Positions 7,119 to 13,631 of a stretch of DNA of 13,631 nucleotides are shown here, in pieces; the stretch's first letter is position 1; each line of letters begins with the position of its first letter. The position numbers and the translations under genes are program-made. Source of the stretch: Spirogloea muscicola (lineage: Eukaryota > Streptophyta > Zygnematophyceae > Spirogloeales > Spirogloeaceae); the NCBI GenBank assembly GCA_009602725.1, contig WELB01000027.1, forward strand, positions 896,510-910,140, read 5' to 3'. The notes under the pieces were generated by a model. It made no database searches and was not told the origin of the DNA. It was given only the letters and a program-made list of their open reading frames with translations.

Positions 7119-7312
7119 TTAGTACCCACGGGTGAGCACAAACAAATCTGACAAGCTAACTTGGGGAGCTGGAGCGCCGCCACGAAAGCCGGAGGCCTGA
7201 CTTAGAGCGCGCCAGATGGAGGCAGACGAGACCCGGAAGCAGCAACGATAGCACGGCCCGCGGGCGAGTGGACGGCATGATTGAGGGAGCGTTGAAGGGA
7301 CACGGAGAGCCG
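7119..7312 (-). mobile_element. 5'-truncated retroelement C-terminus (copy 9)
   Basis: On the minus strand it starts abruptly with RLSVSLQRSLNHAVHSPAGR and ends LFVLTRGY-stop (stop 7121-7119). The middle matches copy 4. A frameshift separates the two ends. Its 5' break abuts telomere-like sequence at 7313-7333. Confidence 0.72.
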
Positions 7313-7333
7313 CCCTAAACCTTAAACCCTGAA
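7313..7333 (-). repeat. Short interstitial telomere-like sequence
   Basis: On the minus strand this is three degenerate TTTAGGG units (TTCAGGG-TTTAAGG-TTTAGGG) joined directly to the 5' break of copy 9. The plus strand reads CCCTAAACCTTAAACCCTGAA. Confidence 0.8.
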
Positions 7334-7360
7334 TATTAAAACACCCCCTGCCTCCTTGGA

Positions 7361-7450
7361 TGCGGGTGCGGTGCCCGCCACGCCGACCCTGCGGAGCTGG
7401 CGACCCACATGCTCCGTTGTGCCCACGGCGGCAAGAGAAAGCGCGGCCAG
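7361..7450 (+). mobile_element. Retroelement zinc-knuckle fragment (copy 10)
   Basis: Thirty codons in one frame carry C-x-C-x12-H-x3-C (CGCGARHADPAELATHMLRC), the same spacing as copy 3 at 2171-2230, followed by AHGGKRKRGQ. The sequence stops matching at about 7450, where the inverted tail of copy 11 ends. It is a fragment truncated on both sides. Confidence 0.7.
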
Positions 7451-7454
7451 GTTG

Positions 7455-8200
7455 ACTGGTGGCTGGGAAAAGCCAGCCCAAAGGAATGGACAATGTCTGA
7501 AGGAGTCGGAGTGCGAAGGACTAGGACTAAGACATCAGCCAGGGAACGCTCAGTAACCTCTAGTCAGGAGATGCAAGTCTGAGTAGCTAGCCGGCGGACA
7601 GACGTCGCCCTGACGGAAGCCGGAGGCCGCCGCCAAAGCTCGGCCTGCGCGCAAGTGAACCGCGAAGGCAAGGGACCGCTGCATCGAGACGACCAAACGC
7701 ATTCAGAAGACTTGAGCGAGGGACCCGGCGACGTTAAAGCCGGGCTGCTCGCCCTGCTGCCCGAGGCGGCGGGCCGCTGCACGTCGCGCAAGGCGGTGAA
7801 GCAAGTCAAGCCATTTCGAGCCAAAGGCTCCGTGCACGTCGACTGTCAGTGGAGCAAACTCGTCTCCCACGGGTGGTCCGAGTACTTCCGTTCCTTTTCG
7901 CCCGCCGCTTGGCCGACTGCGTAGCCCGCCTCCGACGACCGTTTGACGCTGCTGGAAACAAAGCAGTCTGTCGTGACAACGTCGGCGATGAGCCGAGGCC
8001 CCCCGCCAAGCGCGCTGGCGACGAGGTCGGCGCGCCGGGTGTGGTTGCGGCCATCCGCCCCAGCGGTCGGAGGCATGACGCTGGTGTTCTTGAGCGCCAC
8101 AGTAAGACCGGCCTCGACAAAGATGCCAAACATGGCATTCCGCAGCAGGTCGTGTGTTCCTGTCCGCTCCCCGCCCCATGCGCACCTGAGCATGTGAGCG
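7455..8200 (-). mobile_element. Retroelement RLE domain and 3' tail (copy 11)
   Basis: On the minus strand it reads AAHMLRCAWGGERTGTHDLL (end of the zinc knuckle, about 8198-8135), RNAMFGIFVEAGL, NTSVMPPTAGADGR, TRRADLVASALGGGPRLIADVV, GYAVGQAAGEKERKYSDHP, then after a frameshift near 7870 FAPLTVDVHGAFGSKWLDLL, AGSLAQVF and YSDLHLLTRGY-stop (stop 7552-7550). The RLE residues (R-x-D, D, K...KY) are all present, so apart from the shift it is the best preserved nuclease here. Its 3' UTR is short and ends soon after the stem GGCTGG/CCAGCC at 7461-7478. Confidence 0.8.
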
Positions 8201-8449
8201 GCGAGAGGACCGGATTCCATGACCTTCTCAGGGACGGCATGCAGGGTGTCTTCATCGAGGCGGGCTACAAGGAGGCCGTGGAGCACACGTCGATAATGCC
8301 CACCGTGCGCGGCGCCGATGGTCAGCTCCACACCCGGCGCGACGACCTAGTCGCCATCCCACCCAGCGGCGGTCCGCGTATCATCGCGGATGTGGTTGAC
8401 CGCCGACTGTGTCGACTCCACCAACCGCTCCAAGTCGCCGGCGACCGCT

Positions 8450-8700
8450 GGGCATGCGGTCGCTTTGGCGGCCCGGGTCAAGGAGCGGAGTATGCAGATC
8501 ACCCCCCAGGCGATGAATTCGCGACCCTTGCCATCAACGTCCACGGGGCTTATGGCCAATGTGCCACCAAGGTTGGGTATGCGGTCGCCTGCGCCGCTCG
8601 GGCTAACAGGCTCAAGTACGCCGACCATCCGCGGGAAGACGAGTCCTTCCCGTTGGCGATTGACACTCATGGGGTGCTGGGCGCTCGGTGGCTCGAGCTG
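8450..8700 (+). repeat. Diverged 125-nt internal duplication in copy 12
   Basis: Unit 1 starts GGGCATGCGGTCGC at 8450 and unit 2 starts GGGTATGCGGTCGC at 8575. Each encodes GYAV/GHAV, then KYADHP or its frameshifted form, then an (A/D)I-(N/D)-x-HG segment. The offset of 125 is not a multiple of three. The units differ strongly from each other, so this is probably a join of two different copies rather than a fresh duplication. Confidence 0.7.
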
Positions 8701-9218
8701 CTCACCCAGCTCGCCCGCCACACCATCGCCCGTCGCTTCCATGGGGAGCCCGTAGACTTTCCTGCAGCCGGGTCGCTGGCGCAAATGTATCGCATGCGCC
8801 TGGCCGTCTCGCTGCAGAGGTCTAAGGCTTGCGCGCTACACCTTCGTGCCGGCCGAGCCCTCGCTGCTGCCTCCGGCTCTGGCCTGGGGACCCCCTTCCA
8901 GGAGCCGAGCATCTCTGATCTGCGGCTGCTCAGCAGGAGTTACTGAGTGATTTGTAGCTGCTTTGTTTCTGTGTGCTTGTTTTTCTTAGCGCAGCGTTAA
9001 GGACGCGTTCAATAGCATGACGCTCTGCCTCACCCAGTTGTTGAGCAACCGAATCGGTGGTAAACATATCGTTGCCATGTTATTTGAATTGTTGTGCAGT
9101 AACCTCTGCCTTGATAAGTACGTAAATATCGCTCTAGGAGTCCGGTTCGAATGCTAAGAAAGCCAGACGGGCACTACAGCACTTTCCCGGGCTCCCTTCT
9201 TGTACCTTGAAGTTAATG

Positions 9219-9235
9219 GGCTGGCTTTTCCAGCT
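9219..9235 (+). repeat. Element 3' UTR hairpin next to the telomere
   Basis: GGCTGG (9219-9224), a 5-nt loop CTTTT, and CCAGCT (9230-9235). The outermost pair is G.T; otherwise it matches the hairpin of the other tails. Confidence 0.65.
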
Positions 9236-9274
9236 CCTATCCTCAATGGGCGAGCACTTTTTTCTTATGGAAGC

Positions 9275-9359
9275 TTAGGGTTTAGGGTTTAGGGTTTAGG
9301 GTTTAGGGTTTAGGGTTTAGGGTTTAGGGTTTAGGGTTTAGGGTTTAGGGTTTAGGGTT
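9275..9359 (+). repeat. Telomere repeat array (TTTAGGG)n, about 12 units
   Basis: Perfect plant-type repeats begin directly after the element 3' end (AAGC-TTAGGG). The orientation is that of a right-hand chromosome end. The array stops at the single N at 9360. Confidence 0.97.
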
Positions 9360-9360
9360 N

Positions 9361-9810
9361 CCCTAAACCCTAAACCCTAAACCCTAAACCCTAAACCCTA
9401 AACCCTAAACCCTAAACCCTAAACCCTAAACCCTAAACCCTAAACCCTAAACCCTAAACCCTAAACCCTAAACCCTAAACCCTAAACCCTAAACCCTAAA
9501 CCCTAAACCCTAAACCCTAAACCCTAAACCCTAAACCCTAAACCCTAAACCCTAAACCCTAAACCCTAAACCCTAAACCCTAAACCCTAAACCCTAAACC
9601 CTAAACCCTAAACCCTAAACCCTAAACCCTAAACCCTAAACCCTAAACCCTAAACCCTAAACCCTAAACCCTAAACCCTAAACCCTAAACCCTAAACCCT
9701 AAACCCTAAACCCTAAACCCTAAACCCTAAACCCTAAACCCTAAACCCTAAACCCTAAACCCTAAACCCTAAACCCTAAACCCTAAACCCTAAACCCTAA
9801 ACCCTAAACC
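9361..9810 (-). repeat. Telomere repeat array (CCCTAAA)n, about 64 units, inverted
   Basis: 450 nt of CCCTAAA repeats with no visible variant unit. The orientation is that of a left-hand chromosome end, opposite to 9275-9359. Unique sequence starts at 9811 (ATACGTGG). Confidence 0.97.
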
Positions 9811-10480
9811 ATACGTGGATCGCAATTAGGTAGCATTGTCAAGGTTTTAGTGTCTAGGCTCCCTACTTCCCTCCCAGATATCAAATAGCACTCGTGCAGC
9901 AATTACAATGCAAATATTAATCAAGTTAGCAAGTGGTTCGTCTGATTGGTGAAGTTGAACGTGAAAGGATTGCCAGCGTCCACTGGCTAGACTTAATAGG
10001 ATCTAGAAACAAGTAGTCTTGTTTAATATGCAAACAGTTACAATTCGTATGCGGCTTCACATGATTGTTGTCTACTTGTTGCCTCCGATGGTATGTTGGA
10101 CGCAGAATGAATCCCACTTCATCAGATAGTCACTCGCAATTGAGCAAGATGTGCTACCCCATGGTATACACAGCGGAGGCAGGCTTGCTGCCAGGCAATG
10201 AATAATCATATAGAGGACTACTTGCGTGCTGCAGAATGGATTGGGGCTCAAATGGGGCCACCATGTTGACCCCGTTGGGACAAGCAATGAATGGGTTGTA
10301 TGAGTTTGTTAGCTCGAGGAAGCTTCGAGTGGCAAGGACTCTGAATATGTCTGCAATACCCTCTTAGCTGAGAGCGAAGCTAAGATTGGTATGCTCCTCT
10401 CCCCATCTGAGATGGCCGTCAATGCCAGGCCCAACGTCATGCGTTCTTTCTGTTTATGTGTGCTGCCACCATTGGACTTC
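9811..10480. other. Telomere-adjacent non-coding region and probable 3' UTR
   Basis: No coding exon is seen between the telomere array and the stop codon of the GOLD-domain gene. The nearer part is probably that gene's 3' UTR, since TGTAA on the minus strand occurs at 10042-10038 and 9907-9903. No retroelement copy was recognised, unlike the left side of the telomere. Confidence 0.55.
10038..10042 (-). terminator. TGTAA poly(A) signal candidate for the GOLD-domain gene
   Basis: Green-algal type TGTAA on the minus strand about 440 nt past the stop codon. A second candidate is at 9907-9903. Confidence 0.4.
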
Positions 10481-13474
10481 TCATGCTACACCTACCGGCT
10501 CAGCAAGGTCAGGTGCAGATAAGAATCCGCTTGTCGCTGTTGCAGCATCTGCCTCATCAAGCTGGGATGCAGCTGGTGCAACGGGAGGGATGGCATCAAC
10601 CTTGTATCTGACAGTCTGTCACCATACAGGGCCTTGCCAGCAGTCAATCACCCCGACCAGACAGGGGAAAAGGGTATGGTCAATGGCAGGGAGACTCAAG
10701 GCTAGCATGTTGCTGAAGAGTCTGGAGCCGGAGAGACAATGTTTTCTCTTTCAGAATGTGCAACGAAGACCGACCTTCTTGTTGATGTAAGAGTAGCTGT
10801 TGTCCCAGACCAATCGATAACTCCCTACTCCTGGGGCATAGAAGTTGCCCTGCAGACAAGCTTGGAGTTTGGCTTTAGCTGAGGCCTTGGAATTCAAAAG
10901 AGAAGACATTGTCAGAAGACATTGCTGCCAGGCGCAGACGATATTGTCTGACCAAAGTGGATGAAGGGCCAATTGTTGTTGACCACACGTACCTGGTGGA
11001 ACTCCAGTCTTTGATATGGTAACATTCCCTGTCTCATCAACACAAGGATCAGTACGGACGCAGTCACTGCACTGACAAGTCCTTCATGAATTCGATCAAT
11101 TGTGCGCAGGCTCATCTAAGGGTACTCTCAGTTGCACATGACCAAGCTTAAGCAATCTGAGGAGTCCAGCTTCGTTGTACCACAAGCACAAGTGATGTTG
11201 CAAATAAGCATTTACAAAACCAATGTCTGCATAAAAAGACTGCCGGCACATGAGGTGCTACAAGTAAGGCAAGGCAGCACACCATCTTGTTCCCCTGAGC
11301 ATCTTCGAACTCCACACTGAACCCAACATCCTGCAGACCAACAAACATTGATCACTTCGATCATTGCTGACCATGCAAGTCTTGCTGTCTCCTTCCAAGC
11401 TGTATTCTGAAAGTGATTGTTGAGATTCTCTCAAAAGCAGCACCACTTGTGATACCTTTCCATAAGTCAACTTGAAGTCCCAAGCAACCATGCAACCTTC
11501 GCACTCGACAGTCAGCAAGACCTGTCGAAATGGCACAAACCACCATCAGGGACCTCAGCCAATGGGCGCATGCATCGAGAGCCTGTAGCACTTCAAGCTC
11601 TGCAAGCACAGAAGGAGCCATTGTGCTAGGCAACATAGTCAAGGATGCTGCAGCAGCAGCATCATCAAACTGCTGAAGTCGAAGGAAGATTGCTGCACCT
11701 CGTGCTTTGACCCATTCAGAATGGTAGTCTCCTTGAAGTCATCAACAGCAGCTCTGTGAGAGCGATGCGAAATGTCAGCAGGCCAGGCAACCCCCGTGGC
11801 ATGTTGTCCTGCGATGTGCCCAAGTTTGCAAACAGCAGGAAAGATGGTGGCAACCTTGAGGCGAAGCAGCAAATCAGACAATATAGACCACAAGTATTTC
11901 AAGTAGCAGACCAGGTTGCCGAAGATTAGGTCTTACGCATCGTCAGCTGGAATAAGGAAAGGTGAGTTCTCGAAAATGGTTCTGCAAGCAGAGCATCACT
12001 GCTGTCACCTTAGGCTACTGTAATCGCAGAGTATCACTTCCTTGATGTCCTGGCAAGCCATGCCCTTGTGTCAAAGAAAAACGGCTGAGCACTCTAGATA
12101 CCATACCTGCTTGCGTCCAGATATCTCACCTCAAGGTGGTTGTGAACCGGGTAAACTCTGCACAGTACAACGTGACACCTTCTTCCAGGATCTGAGTGTA
12201 CTCGACTGCATTCCTGTTCCACAGTAATGAGAGGTGATAGTTATATACCTCACCGCCATGTGTCCCGCCGTCAACAAATTGATTGTGTAGCCAGAGGTAT
12301 GGCCAGAGTCATTTAAGTGAAAGATGCAGGACAAGCATTCATTGTCCAAAACTACAATGAGGTGTCAAGGTATGGGTACAAATGCACTCTTGCCCAAACC
12401 CCAATCCAGAGGACGTTTGAGGATGTTGTATGCTCACTGGCTTACTTCGTCGAAAACTGCCCACCAGAGAGCCAGGAAGATCCGAAGTCGAGTGACAAAC
12501 TCAGTCAGCTCGTAAAGAGGAGGTCCGTAGCGGTCGCGCTGCTCTTCCATGGGCCTACATGAGCAGCAGTCCGTCGTGAGCTGAAAGGCTCCAATCTGGC
12601 TGAGTATAGCTGTCTTGACATGCTGAGATTGCAGATTGCAGGAGTGCAAGGCATTGGCCATCTCCAACGGGAATTCCCAGACAAGATAGAGGCCGCACTC
12701 CCTACCAACGGAACGACTTGTAAGCGGCTCAACTGAGGCAGTCTTAGCATCTCGCTTCCAACCAACCTGTAGAACACTGCAAGAGAGCAGTATCTTACCC
12801 ATTGTGATCGTTGATCTGCCTCACAAAGTCCAGTAGCACCTACATTGCAAGGGCCCTAGATGAGTTGTGCATTGCCCAAGGTATTGCTTCAATCAACTTT
12901 CGGGCCGGAGGAGTCGAGGACAGCTATCATGCTCAGCAACTATGCGCATGCACAGGAGTGGGTAAGATGCTACAGTGAATGGCGTGACTCCACCGGATAG
13001 CTATGCAGGAAGTGCCGGTGTGTTTCACCTGCGGCACCCCCACCAGATACTTGACCAGTGTTCGGTATACACCAGTAGCAGATCCAAGAGATGCCAATGT
13101 TCGCCTTCTGCAAGAGTAGGAGATCATTGATTGAGCTTATATACAGACCATTGATGACCTGCGTGGCTATCGACAGGCCAGAGGTTCCAGAGCCCTCAGC
13201 AAGACCTCACCAGATCGAGGGCCCTTACTCGACTGGCAACACAATAGAGCAGATGGCACCTTCCGTACCTGTCCATCTGCTGGTTCCAGAGCAGCGCGTA
13301 CTTTTGAGCAATGGTGCCCCCTGAAGCCACCAAGGCGTCCACCTCGGCCTGCCTTCGCAGCTCTGAGCGTGTCCGCTGTGTCTTGATCAGGGTGCCCCGG
13401 AAGTCCTGAGGCATGTATGTGATGACTGCAGGGGCACAGGGGATGGAGCTTAGCTGAGCCCATGCGGCAACCAT
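10481..13474 (-). CDS. GOLD-type beta-domain protein, 12 exons, probably lacking its N-terminal exon(s)
   Basis: Exons found by hand: 13474-13269, 13107-13029, 12839-12799, 12554-12465, 12213-12130, 11981-11937, 11753-11699, 11521-11456, 11330-11283, 11028-10993, 10849-10775, 10615-10481. All phases agree and give 319 codons plus stop. The first half is helical: RSELRRQAEVDALV, QKYALLWNQQMDR, VYRTLVKYLVGVPQ, FVRQINDHNGPMEEQ. The second half is a beta domain with GOLD features: VLLTVECEGCMVAWDF, DVGFSVEFED, LPYQRLEF and GSYRLVWDNSYSYINKK, then RYKVDAIPPV and a loose acidic/Ala-rich end. The WDNSYS block followed by a basic pair is typical of GOLD domains (Sec14-GOLD, p24, ACBD3), which act in membrane and vesicle traffic. 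From memory, unverified, similar plant proteins carry the label retinal-binding protein. Exon 4 also has a stronger donor (GTAAGC, ending 12446), but that does not fit the phase of exon 5. Exon 1 may instead begin at acceptor CTGCAG (13425) rather than ATG 13474. Confidence 0.85.
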
Positions 13475-13483
13475 GTCAACTGA

Positions 13484-13631
<148 letters not shown>

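Larger units (their letters stand above)
8200..9274 (+). mobile_element. Retroelement RLE domain and 3' UTR abutting the telomere (copy 12)
   Basis: It begins head to head with copy 11 and reads GERTGFHDLLRDGMQGVFIEAGY, EHTSIMPTVRGADGQLHTRR, DDLVAIPPSGGPRIIADVV, then a frameshifted and internally duplicated K...KY region, AAGSLAQMYRMRLAVSLQRS, RAGRALAAASGSGL and SDLRLLSRSY-stop (stop 8944-8946). The 3' UTR (8947-9274) has the stem GGCTGG/CCAGCT at 9219-9235 and the end signature CAATGGGCGAGC, then passes into TTAGGGTTTAGGG at 9275. The long open frame from 7849 is partly antisense to copy 11 and is not a natural protein. There is no poly(A) at the 3' end. Confidence 0.8.

Noticed and set aside
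7849-8946. A 365-codon plus-strand open frame, the longest in the window
   Set aside because: Its first third is the antisense of copy 11, and the rest is copy 12 with frameshifts and an internal duplication. The recognisable protein motifs only start near 8200, so it is not one natural gene.
9275-9810. Possible CRISPR-like or satellite array
   Set aside because: The unit is 7 nt with no spacers and is the standard plant-type telomere repeat.

Overview
The window is nuclear DNA from a eukaryote, most likely a green alga of the trebouxiophyte/Chlorella-Coccomyxa kind. The support is plant-type TTTAGGG telomere repeats, TGTAA (chlorophyte-type) candidate poly(A) signals downstream of genes, and two genes cut into many short exons by roughly 100-250 nt GT-AG introns. 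The species cannot be fixed from sequence alone. Two isolated N bases (6496 region and 9360) show it is a draft assembly.

Layout. Positions 1-3765 and 6770-9274 are subtelomeric repeat DNA. They hold many 5'-truncated, frameshifted copies, on both strands, of one non-LTR retrotransposon family. The recognisable parts are a C-x-C-x12-H-x3-C zinc knuckle, a restriction-like endonuclease (RLE, PD-(D/E)XK type) C-terminus ending in LTRGY-stop, and a 3' UTR with a recurrent small hairpin. Between the two blocks (3766-6770) lies an island with a tRNA-Thr(TGT) gene and a complete nine-exon 3-hydroxyisobutyrate dehydrogenase gene (minus strand, 357 codons after splicing). Element 3' tails point inward from both sides of this island.

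The last element copy (plus strand) runs straight into a perfect TTTAGGG array (9275-9359). After a single N comes a perfect CCCTAAA array (9361-9810). This is the arrangement of two chromosome ends joined end to end: either a misjoin of two telomeric contigs or a very young telomere fusion.

The right arm (9811-13509) looks like a separate chromosome end. It has about 670 nt of non-coding sequence, then a 12-exon minus-strand gene for a protein with a C-terminal GOLD-type beta domain, cut off near its N-terminus. The window closes with a C-rich tract and 122 uninterrupted A residues.

The two spliced genes were reconstructed by hand. Every exon junction keeps phase, which is the main evidence for them. 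The most unusual part of the window is the RLE-type retroelement family at the telomere: its 3' end abuts telomere repeats, a telomere-like seed sits at the 5' break of one copy, copies meet head to head at homologous points, and the 3' ends share a conserved hairpin.
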